DNA from: Thunnus maccoyii
Lineage: Eukaryota; Chordata; Actinopteri; Scombriformes; Scombridae
NCBI RefSeq assembly: GCF_910596095.1
Contig: NC_056533.1
Span: 28,804,662-28,868,661 of the forward strand
Length of the DNA stretch: 64,000 nucleotides
Direction of reading: 5' to 3'
Below are positions 51,562 through 61,471 of this stretch, one piece after another (positions within the stretch are counted from its first letter, which is position 1; each line of letters starts with the position of its first letter). A model generated the notes under the pieces. The model was not told the DNA's origin. It was given only the letters and a program-made list of their open reading frames with translations, and did not search any database. Made by a program: the position numbers and the translations under genes.

Positions 51562-53160
51562 TAGGGGTGCGCAAATCCATCACAAATTGATTCACATAAG
51601 AATCGCGATTCTATCTCTGCCGATTCAGGATCGATTCAGAAATTCCAAGAATCGAGTCACATTTTTCAGTCTTGCCACCACGTTGTTTTCCATTTTTTCC
51701 TGACATGAGTTAGCTCGCTAAATCCCATAACTCAGATGGCACAATGACACCGCGCCGGTTTTCGCCCGGACCCAACTCCGAGGCAAGAAGGAAGTGAAGT
51801 GTGTGTCATGGAGACAGAGACTGCGAGCAATGGAATACTTGACAGAAAAACAAATACAACCTGGTCCAAAGGCTATTAAGGCAATCATTTGGACATATTT
51901 TGGATTTTCTTATCTCGAAGGGAAGACGGAGCTTGACAAGACTAATGCCATTATCAGGCGCTGCAACGCACCTCCGCAGGTTTGTGTCATTGTGGGCTTA
52001 TTTATTTGTAACCGCTGTGAAACAGTCAGGAAATAACATTTAATTGATCTGATTCACCAGCTTCCTCACTAGCGTTACCAGCGCTCCCTCTCTTCATTCA
52101 CTCTGTAGCTCGCTCGACCACTGCTTCTCTCTCTCATCTTTTTGAAATTAGTCAGGAAGCCGTCAGCAAAGCCCAACTTTACTTTTAACGTTATCAAACG
52201 AAGAGAAATGTCCTCCCCTCGTCCTAGTAATGTTTTTGTCACATGGCAGGGTTGTACAGCGTTACAGGTTGCGTTTCTCCAAAAGTTGATTCTGGTTCAA
52301 CTTTCTCACTGTGGCCCCTGCAGCCCTCCTCCCCACAGCCTAAACAAACAACACACAACAGGTCTACTGCTAGCTGGTTATCTGAGGACGGGAATGAGAA
52401 ATTAATTTTCTCTCAATGAAAAACGTAGTCTCCTTGAAGCTAATGACAAACTGCCAAAAACGAGCCAACTAGATGCAGCAGCGAAACAAGCGTTTAAATA
52501 GCTGTTCTGTATTTTGAAACAGTCAATAAAATTCAGTAAACAGCTAAGCTGTCTGTTTCATTACTTTACATTCATGTAGTAAATATACAAATATCAATTA
52601 GATGGTAATCTGCATGAGAAATTAAGAAAAAGAGACAAAATTGGTTATAATAATCACTCGCTAATAGTGATCAATTTTCTTGTATGCACTTTGCAGCTAA
52701 ATGTAACAGGCAGCTATTGTTTGATTTTGTTAATTGAAGTAGGAATTTAAGTTATTTGAGGTTTTATACTTAGCAGTTTATCATTCCAATCATTTTTATT
52801 TTTGTATTAAGTATTAATTTTACCCTTTGTCTCAAGGCCGCTTCAGTTTCCTATTGACTAAGTGGACTAAAGGAAAATAAATTTTACTCAGGTTGACATT
52901 GAGTAGCAAATGTTTACATTTGATTCAGTGTGATCTTTTTATTTGAGACCTATAAAAGTGTCTACTGCAGGCAAATGGAAAGAGTAACTCAAAACATCAA
53001 TCTAGAATCAAATCTATAAATAATTGAGAACTGATTTTGAATCGCAAATCGAATCGATTTAGAATTGTGAATCATTTTGAATCGGGAGTCGATTGTGAAT
53101 CGAATCGTGACCCCGAGAATCGGAATTGTATCGTGAGATTTCCTGAATCGTGCACCCCCA
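51562..53160 (+). mobile_element. hAT-type DNA transposon remnant with 8-bp target duplication
   Basis: The element is 1599 bp and flanked by perfect direct repeats GTGATTAG (51554-51561 and 53161-53168), the 8-bp duplication typical of the hAT superfamily. Its ends are inverted: TAGGGGTGCGCAAATC at the left and GAATCGTGCACCCCCA at the right. Many GAATCG words cluster near both ends, as expected of subterminal transposase-binding repeats. At 51794-52036 a frame contains WTYFGFSYLEGKTELDKTNA and then RRCNAP, which resembles a decayed BED zinc finger such as those in hAT transposases, and it runs to a donor-like CCGCAG|GTTTGT. No DDE catalytic region is left, so it is a non-autonomous or internally deleted copy. 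Confidence 0.85.
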
Positions 53161-53470
53161 GTGATTAGCATGTGTCAAACGATGTTCTGTCATGGCAACC
53201 GTCCCCAAGCTGAGAGCCATATTGAAACAGTCCACACAAAGGCATTGTGGGGTACATAAAATGATACTTCACTTTTACACCTAAATACAATTTTTTTTTG
53301 CATTTCTTTTTTTAAAATCATACAATAACGCGATCATTTCATCATTTCGTATTAACGTTATCTTAGTATTGTAATGGTTTGGTTCATTAGCAAATAGTAA
53401 GCCATTATTGTTTGTCATATAGTGAATACATCATCTAAAAGTAGAAATTGCATTCTATTCGTTTTTCATT

Positions 53471-53711
53471 ATGCCAAAAGTGAGGAAGAGGAGTTCCCCT
53501 CAATATTTTGGAACGAGCATCAGATATAATCAGAGATGAGGGCAGGACAGTCAGCGCAGTGGCCAAGGATTTCGCCATCTGTCACACCATCTTATTCCGA
53601 TTCCATAAAAAAAAAGAGAGAAAGTTGCAGGTGAGTGATCGTATAAGTTACCAGTGCAGGTCATTGGACCATCAGAAAGAGCTCTCAGGGGACCAAGAGA
53701 GGAGCCTATGA
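53471..53711 (+). pseudogene. N-terminal fragment of a pogo/Tigger-like transposase
   Basis: An ATG at 53471 begins MPKVRKRSS and the frame soon stops. A second frame continues with RASDIIRDEGRTVSAVAKDF followed by AICHTILFRFHKKK. This resembles the psq-type helix-turn-helix at the start of pogo/Tigger-like (and some Harbinger-like) fish transposases: basic start, then AAKDF...TLxR...KK. The shift between frames and the stop at 53709-53711 show that it is a dead fragment. Confidence 0.6.
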
Positions 53712-53789
53712 GAGCATTTTAAAAGGGGCAGCTGACTTAACTACTACTACTACTAAATCAGTTTTTAAAACAGTTGCAGTTTTGTACCA

Positions 53790-54180
53790 TTGACTTTACA
53801 TAAATATTGACGTCATGACAGCGCCCCAAAAGTGAAGCCAAAACATCTCGATCGCCCCCTGGCGGCTGGCTGCAGTATAGGTCATAAGTCCTGCCCCCTC
53901 CATATTAGCAGATGTAACATGAACCAAACTGAAAAACCAAAGTACACGTGAAATAAAATTTTCACAAAGATGGTTTCTGTCATTTTAGGTAGTTCTTATG
54001 ACGCTAATATATGTCAAAGTGTTCATTTTTCTGGTAAGTTTGCTTTTAATGAGTTATTTGACGATATAAAAAAGGGATATGATGACATGATATGACTCTA
54101 CTGTGCAGACTCTGGCTCCAAATGATGTCACACAAGCAAGATGGCAGCTCCCAGAAAGGAGACAGAAAGGAGGTAGGAAG
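53790..54180. repeat. Dispersed repeat containing a GCCCCCTGGCGG block
   Basis: Phrases such as ATCGCCCCCTGGCGGCTGG, AGTATAGGTCATAAGTCCTG and AAGATGGCAGCTCCCAG are recognisable from a frequent teleost repeat. The block resembles a CTCF site but mismatches the core. Confidence 0.5.
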
Positions 54181-54631
54181 TGTAGACGCATCGTTCATAT
54201 TAGATACAGTCAATGTTTGGTACAATAAAAACATGCTTAATAAAATTTTGTTGCATTGCAAATTGCTCCTTTCTTCCTGTCTAACACTGAAATATAGAGA
54301 GATTGAATAGCATCTGTAACATCTGCACATTGACTCAAGGTAGGCCTATTTTCTACACCTAAACAAAACTCAATAATAACTGTAATAACCGTTATTTGAT
54401 AAATATTACAAAATAAATAAATAATGCTATTATATTGTATAAATAAATAATAGAATATTTTAAATATATAGTACATATATACATATTTTAGAATACCATG
54501 CTCATTGAGACAAAAAGCAAAATTTAATTAGTGAAATTTAATGTTTTTTTTTTAACATGTGACCATCATGTTGCAACTGTTTCAAGGGTAAGAGTCAGTT
54601 GCAACATCTGACTTCATCCATTCAAATAAAT

Positions 54632-55108
54632 ATTGTGAATGATATGTCATATGTAACCATCTTTAAACGGCATGGGTAATTAGCAGACAGAATTAAGTTT
54701 AAAATATTAAAAATTGGTCTAGTCCAAATAGACTCCGAGTAACTTGAGAGAAATGCAAAAAGTGTTGCAACTGTCCCCGGTCTCCCCTACAAGTCCTGCT
54801 TTTTGCACATAGTCTTGGCAGCATTCACTGTAGTGCTTGCAGGGCTTGTTCTAACAATATAACACTCAGATAGAACAAACATTGTGAATGATATGTCATA
54901 TGTAACCATCTTTAAATGGTATGGGTAATAATTAGCAAACAGAATTAAGTTATATATATACAAGTTTGGTTGGTCTAGTCCAAATAGTCTTTGAATAACT
55001 TCAGAGAAATACAAAAAGTGTTGCAACTGTCCCCAGTCTCCCCTACAAGTCCTGGTTTTGGCAGCATTCACTGTAGTGCATGCATAACATACATAACATT
55101 CAGATAAC
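54632..55108. repeat. Imperfect tandem duplication, unit about 249 bp
   Basis: ATTGTGAATGATATGTCATA starts both units (54632 and 54881). Shared downstream blocks include GTGTTGCAACTGTCCCC, GTCTCCCCTACAAGTCCTG and GGCAGCATTCACTGTAGTGC. The second unit has small deletions and a TATATA insertion. No coding role is seen. Confidence 0.85.
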
Positions 55109-56540
55109 AGACTTGCAAGAGGACGAGCGGTAAAGGCATAAAAAACTGTCTTAGTAGTGACAGAAAGGTGTTACTTTTCACCATTGGCAGCAGTTTGAGA
55201 ACTTCTTTCCGCCCAGGAACACATATTGTCACATTGTTTGATCACACGGAGAAAGTGGTTCAAAGTTCAAGAGGCAGAAACTGAACTGGCCTGAACTCAG
55301 CCCAGGCGCGCAGCCAGACCGTTTGCCGATATACTGTATTGTAGACTGGACCAGAGGCGCCGGATTCATTACAGAAGTGCGGGGGCCAAAAAGTTTCTGT
55401 GTGCGTGTGTGTTTTGCGGACACAGATGTACTCCACATGTGCGCACTAATAAACATGGTTGCAGCCTGATAACTTTCAAGAGTTGTGAATATTTTTTTTG
55501 TTATGTTTTTTTTAATATGTTTTTCTGATCAGCCTTTAAATGCAATAATCTTACTCCAACCGGACTGCTGGACCATATTTCATTGTCTCACCGACACACC
55601 ACCGCAGCCCCTTATTGTTTTACACAGGATTGCTTTTTCACCATAAAGGGCTTCTTACAAACAATTCCACCATATAAACCTGGAATCTGTGTGTAACAGC
55701 TGACCTTTTTATATTAAGTCAATGGTGTCAATGGTCTTTTAATGAAATTACCGCTGCTGTGCTACGTGCGTAAATGCGCGCATCACTCTCTTAATTTTAA
55801 GACGCACTCATCGTTTCTGTTGCTGTGTGATGCTGCAGTTGCTTAATACAGTCAAAGGAAAGAATTTGACTCACAGCATCTGTGAGCAACAAACAGAACA
55901 TCAGTACTGATGTTTCTGCGAAATCCCGGATACGTTCAGTGACACCTGAACAACATTAATGTCAAATTCAGACATTAATCTTACACGTTTCAGACCTGCC
56001 TGAGTCACATTAATAGCTGTATTTTGACATTTGGCATTTCAGTAGATTATGTTACAGATACGAAATACCAGAGAAGTAAAAGAAACACAAGGCAGGTGGT
56101 TTGTGATTGTGGACAGCTCTGTGTGTGCACATCTCTGCTAATTGAAACCACGCATTTGAGGCTTTTGTGCTCTTGTGTTTTCATTATGGACCAATCTGTG
56201 TGCTGACATATGGAGAAAAGCCTGAAACACTAAACAGCTCAACTCACTATAAACAACTCACTATAAACAGCAACTTCACTGCCTGTAATAAATCCATGGC
56301 CTGTATGCGCCTTGTTGGGCAGCACCGTATTTCTCCCCCTGTCGCTCCACATCAACTTCCACTCTGTTACATTAAAATACCAGTTTTGAGAAACAGAAAT
56401 ATGCGGGGTTCGGCTCAAACCATCCGGGGCTGAAGCTGTTATTGCATTTTTGATGCATAACGTAAACTGACCGCTCTCTTTCCAGTTTATTCTAACTTTC
56501 GATAAATCTTTCTTTTTTCTGCGAAAAGATGTCCCACCCA
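55109..56540. other. Upstream region of slc27a2 copy 2
   Basis: Mostly unique-looking sequence with moderate CpG near 55290-55320 and 55750-55800. Minus-strand frames of 75-100 codons at 55229-55456 and 56239-56541 have no recognisable similarity. I assign no gene. Confidence 0.4.
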
Positions 56541-56574
56541 CTTTTCTATTGGCCTAACCAAAATGCAATATAAG
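56533..56574 (+). promoter_or_regulatory. slc27a2: Promoter elements of slc27a2 copy 2
   Basis: In order: a GC-box-like CCCACCC (56533-56539), an inverted CCAAT box (ATTGG, 56548-56552), and a TATA-like TATAAG (56569-56574) followed by CCCGCGCCGC. The spacing fits a TATA promoter starting near 56600, giving a 5' UTR of about 55 nt before the ATG at 56655. Confidence 0.55.
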
Positions 56575-56654
56575 CCCGCGCCGCTCAGCTGCTGAAGTTT
56601 GTTAAAGCTGCAGAACTCTTCTAGTTGCACACTGGGACCTGTCTATTGATTATC

Positions 56655-59600
56655 ATGATTGCATATATTTTATATACCGCGCTTATAGGTTTGGCAATTT
56701 TGCCATTATTGCTTTACTTAAGAAACCCTTATATTCTGAAAGATATAAGTTATGCAATTACTGCAATTCAGATCGGCATGCGAGTGAGCAAATTCAAGAA
56801 CCACAAACCGTTTTACAGCATTTTGGATTGTTTTCTGGACAAAGTAGCCAAGCAGCCGCACAAGAAGTTTCTACTTTTCGAGGAGAGCTCCTTCACCTAC
56901 AGCCAAGCCGACAAAGAGAGCAACAGAGTGGCCAGAGCTCTGTCGCTTCATGCCAACTTGAAGGAAGGGGACACAGCGGCCGTCTTTCTGGGCAACGAGC
57001 CTCTCTTTGTGTGGATCTGGCTCGGCTTAGCCAAGCTTGGCTGCACAGCTGCCCTGCTCAACTACAACATCAGGTCCAAATCCTTGCTGCACTGCTTCTC
57101 CTGCTGTGAAGCCAAGGTCCTGGTCGCCGGTGCTGGTAAGCTGTTGTCCTCCATGTAATTATGAAAGGTTTTAATAATTTTGCCGCTTTGATTGGTTAGT
57201 GTTAGAATATTAGGTGACAAAGATTTTCCAGACCTCCTTCTCCAATTACAGACATATTTTAAGACAACTGTCAGATGCCAGTTCATTTTACAGTTGTGCC
57301 ACATAGAGACAAGTTAAATTGTCTCCCTAAGTTAAATTGATAACTTTTTAATAATTTAATAAGTTACCAGTGATGTTAAATGTATATCCTACTGTAAATT
57401 TGTTACAAGTATATTGAGAGCTACTGGGAGCTAGAGTTGAATTCCTTTCATGTGGCTACACGTGGCCAGTAAAGTATATCGACACTGGTGTAGTTTCATT
57501 TGTTAAACTTTCAGAGAGGGTTCCTTCGCTTCCCATGTCCCTCCACATTTGTTTTCCCTGTTTTTAGTGTTGCTATATTAATATCCTTGAAGCCTTCACC
57601 AGCTCTCTTTTGGTCATTTGTCAGATTTGCGAGGTGCTGTAGAGGAGGTGTTGCCCACCTTGAAGCAGCAGGGCGTCCGTGTGTTCATCCTCAATGAGGA
57701 CTGTGACTTGGAGGGCGTTGAAAGCCTCTCTGACAAGATTCAGCAGGCCTCGGACCAACCTCTGTCACCTCACCTGAGGGCCAGCATTAACATTAAGAGC
57801 CCTGCGCTTTACATCTACACATCAGGAACCACAGGTAACCTGACTGCTTTATCTGACCTTCACTTTAATCTGCACACTTATTTTTACTGTGCAGGCCTTG
57901 AGCAACGGAACTACTATAGGACAGTAAAAAATGGTTTAATGGTTATCTTGTAGGGCTTCCCAAGGCAGCTGTAATTAATCACGAGAGGCTATGGATGGCA
58001 TCTTTTCTTCAGTCTGTCGCTGGCGTACGCTCAGACGATATCATCTACGTGTACCTGCCTCTTTACCACAGCGCTGCCTTTCTGATGGGTCTTTGTGGAG
58101 CCATAGATAAGGGTAATACATGAGTATTTCTTGCAAAAATATCCAACTGCACTGACACTGAGTTTATTACAGGTTAAACCAACAGGTATATGACCTCAAA
58201 TAGCACACAGTTTGGCTCTGATTTTCACTATTTGTATTTCAAAGTTCATAAGTTAATTACCGTACTTGACCTCTCAGTACGAGATTATATGTTGCTGCAA
58301 TCTGCGCCTTCTCATTTCTAGGCATCACTGTTGTTTTAAGACGTAAATTCTCTGCCTCCCACTTCTGGAATGACTGTAGAAAGTACAATGTGACGGTCAT
58401 TCAGTACATAGGAGAGATTATGCGCTACCTCTGCAACACACCAAAGGTAAACCTCAGTATGATGTCACATATAAAAAGTTAGTAAAGTTAGCACTGTTTA
58501 AGATAGTATAACTAAAAATATGTTGTTAAAAGAGGGGTTCACAATTTTCAAGTCTGTCTTAGAACAATAGTCAGGTGCCCAAATGAACAATGACACATGT
58601 TCTTCTTCCTCCTGTTCATATGAGATCCATTAGTAATGTACTTTTCAATGTAAGTGATGGAAGATAAAATCCACAGTCCTTGTTTTGTGCAAAAATGTAT
58701 TTGAAAGTTTGCTCAAAATGAGGACTGTGGATTTCATCCCTTTAACTTACATTGTAAGAGAATTTTGAGAAGATCTAATGTTCAGTATGAACAAGATGAA
58801 TGATTACAGTCAGCAGCGAGTTTCAATGTTTATATTGGCACCTGACCATTGTTTGAAGACACACTTGAAAAATTGTGAACCTATCCTTTAAATATATTAG
58901 TAGTTCAAATACTCGCAGCAGTTAGACACTCTGTACACATAATGTGATGTTTGTTATCATTGTCATATCCAGCTTTCATTTCTCCTTCCCTCCTGTTTAG
59001 AGAGACAACGATAAGGATCATAAAGTCCGACTGGCTTTGGGGAACGGGATAAGAACAGATACTTGGGCTGATTTCCTGCAACGTTTTGGGGACATTCACA
59101 TCTGTGAATGCTATGGAGCGACAGAAGGAAATATTGGCTTTGTCAACTACGTTGGGAAAATTGGAGCCATTGGCAAAGAGCATTTCCTTCATAAAGTAAG
59201 AGGCGATAAAAATGCTGTTTATTTGTCCCATACGTACAGAATTTCAGTATTTAGTTGTACAGTAACATTTGCCACCAAGTGATGAACATGCAGGGTTGGC
59301 TGGTCTGGTTTGTCCAACTAAATGTAAATGTTTATGGATAATTTGTTAATTTTTTTATTCTTGAACTGTTTTTCAGATGGGATGTCCATACGCCCTCATA
59401 AGGTACGACACAGAGAAAGAGGAGCCAGTCAAAAACTCTAAAGGATTTTGTATTGAAGTCCCCAGAGGTGAGCCAGTCTTCCCCCAAAAAACAACTTACA
59501 TAACCTTCATCTCTGTCTAATTCATGTCAACTCACTGTTGCTTTCAACCACAGGAGAGACTGGTTTGTTGGTGGCGAAGATTGGAGAGAGAACACCTTTC

Positions 59601-61078
59601 AGCGGCTATGCCAAAAACAATCTGCAGACAGAGAGGAAGAAGCTGAGAGATGTGTTTGTTAAGGGAGACCTCTACTTTAACAGTGGTGACCTTTTAAAGA
59701 TAGATGACGAGGGGTTTGTCTTCTTTCAAGATCGCATTGGAGACACTTTCAGGTCTGTATATAAAACAATCACATCTGGAAACAATGAATAATGATGCCT
59801 AAACTAGAAAAATGGTTGACCTTTAGAGAAGAATGTTGAATGAATTTAAGATGTAGGACAAAACATTGTATTTGATTGTATTTCAAGACCATTAAAGGCC
59901 TTGAATTTTGTTAACATCATTTCAGTTTTTTCAACAGTTCTCCAGAAATTGCGGGCACTCTGGTTAATCTACTATACTTATTTCCAATGTTTGATTTCTT
60001 TAGATTAGTTAAGATTAAGAATATTCATTAATCATTATTTCAACATTTTCTGCAAATGGAATGCAGGTAGGTTTATTCTGACCATGCTGTTATCTTAATT
60101 ATAACAACATTGCTTTAAATGCTAAAAGACTAAAATGTCTTTGTACTGTGATCTAATACAGGTGGAAAGGAGAAAATGTGGCAACCACAGAGGTGGCTGA
60201 TCATTTGCTCATGGTAGACTGTGTTGAGGAGGTTAATGTCTATGGTGTGAAGGTGCCAGGTAATAACTGCATTATTATCACTTATTTCACAGCCATATAA
60301 GACATGCTTATTAGATAAAAATTGATAGCTTTGATAGGTCTCGGGTATTATGTTTCCTAAGTCTTATACCTTTTTTTCACCTGAACACCATGTCTGTTTG
60401 AGTTGGGTTGTTTTTTTTTTTAAAGATTTAATAAACTATACAAGCTGTTACCAGCCTATTCATCATCAATCATCAATCAAACCATGCTGCAATAATCAAT
60501 TTAAAAACATAAAATTAAAAAGTTTTAAGTCAGAGTTTTAACATGACAACAACAAAGTGTATTTGAAACAGGTCTTCATTTATTCTGCCATAGTATGAAA
60601 TACATAACAAGACATTTGAACTCATGTCCTGAGATAAGTCCTCTTTTTGCTTTGACCTTGACTGATTAGGACACGAGGGAAGAATCGGAATGGCAGCAAT
60701 GACGCTGAAAGAAAACATGGACTTTGACGGCAAAGCTGCATATCAACATGTCAAAAGATACCTCCCCAGCTATGCAAGACCTCGCTTCATTCGCATACAG
60801 GTGAACTGAGTCCTAACAATATTATAACACAGTAAAAATCATACATTTGCCTGAAAATATCTTGCAACCATTACAGTTTATAAACATTTATTTTTCTGTG
60901 GCAGGATGCACTGGCAGTGACTGGGACGTTTAAGCAAATGAAGGTGAAGCTGGGTGAGGAAGGCTTCAACCCCGCTATCATCAAGGACAGTTTGTTCTAC
61001 CTGGAGGACCATAATGGCTACGTACCCATGACTCAGGAGATTTTCAACTCCATCGCAGAGGGAAGAATCAGGCTTTGA
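56655..61078 (+). CDS. slc27a2: Very-long-chain acyl-CoA synthetase / FATP2, tandem copy 2 (complete, 10 exons)
   Basis: This has the same family and role as copy 1. Exons: 56655-57135, 57625-57834, 57954-58112, 58322-58446, 59001-59195, 59377-59467, 59554-59752, 60162-60259, 60670-60800 and 60905-61078. All have GT-AG introns; the sum is 1863 nt, or 620 residues plus stop. Exon lengths equal those of copy 1 except exons 1 (+3 nt) and 10 (-3 nt). There is an N-terminal transmembrane-like stretch [16 protein letters not shown]. The P-loop [13 protein letters not shown] lies at about residue 224, the conserved YHSAAF motif is intact, the FATP signature reads [12 protein letters not shown] (about 361) and [10 protein letters not shown] lies at about 458. 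The C-terminus is IRL. Aligned by eye, exon 5 is identical to copy 1 at 43 of 65 residues, so the duplication is old. The gene is much more compact than copy 1 (4.4 kb against 10.5 kb) and convergent with hdc. Confidence 0.96.
58525..58890 (+). repeat. TAAAGGATAGGTTCACA-family foldback element (intron 4 of copy 2)
   Basis: The left arm GGGGTTCACAATTTTCAAGTC with CTGTCTTAGAACAATAGTCA pairs with the right arm TGACCATTGTTTGAAGACAC and TTGTGAACCTATCCTTTAA. The inner arms AAAATCCACAGTCCTTGTTT and ATGAGGACTGTGGATTTCAT also pair. It is the uninterrupted relative of the element in intron 3 of copy 1. Confidence 0.85.
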
Positions 61079-61259
61079 ATGAGTTTAGTCTTTATTATTG
61101 CAATAGCAGTGAACCTCAAGTAGTGCATTTGATTTACAGGATGCCAAATGATGGTAGATGACCTGCGCATTGAGTGTTTAATGTACAGCACATTTCATTA
61201 GCTATTTTACTGTGTACTGAAGTATGTCAAGTCGAATCATTTTGTTTTAAATACTTTTT

Positions 61260-61265
61260 AATAAA
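61260..61265 (+). terminator. slc27a2: Poly(A) signal of slc27a2 copy 2
   Basis: AATAAA, 182 bases after the stop codon, in A/T-rich context, followed by A runs. It gives a 3' UTR of about 200 nt. Confidence 0.65.
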
Positions 61266-61344
61266 AAAGATCTTAAAAACATGGTTGTAAATGAGCAAAG
61301 CAAATCATCTATTGTTTGTTACTTTACACGGTTAGATAGTGATC

Positions 61345-61350
61345 TTTAAT
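61345..61350 (-). terminator. hdc: Candidate hdc poly(A) signal
   Basis: TTTAAT on the plus strand (ATTAAA on the minus strand), about 120 bases beyond the hdc stop codon. A canonical AATAAA on the minus strand occurs at 61091-61096, inside the 3' UTR of slc27a2 copy 2. If that one is used, the two transcripts overlap. Confidence 0.4.
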
Positions 61351-61471
61351 TTCCCAAGAGCTGATTGTGCTAGCTCAGCACCAACACATCTAGTAGATTA
61401 ATAAATAGCTTAATTATCAATAGCTAAATCATTGTGTGTATATGAGCTATTGTACGCTGCTTTCAGGATCA

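Noticed and set aside
53868-53883. CTCF-like GCCCCCTGGCGG block
   Set aside because: Mismatches the core consensus and belongs to a common dispersed repeat, so it is weaker than the matches at 23210 and 28029.
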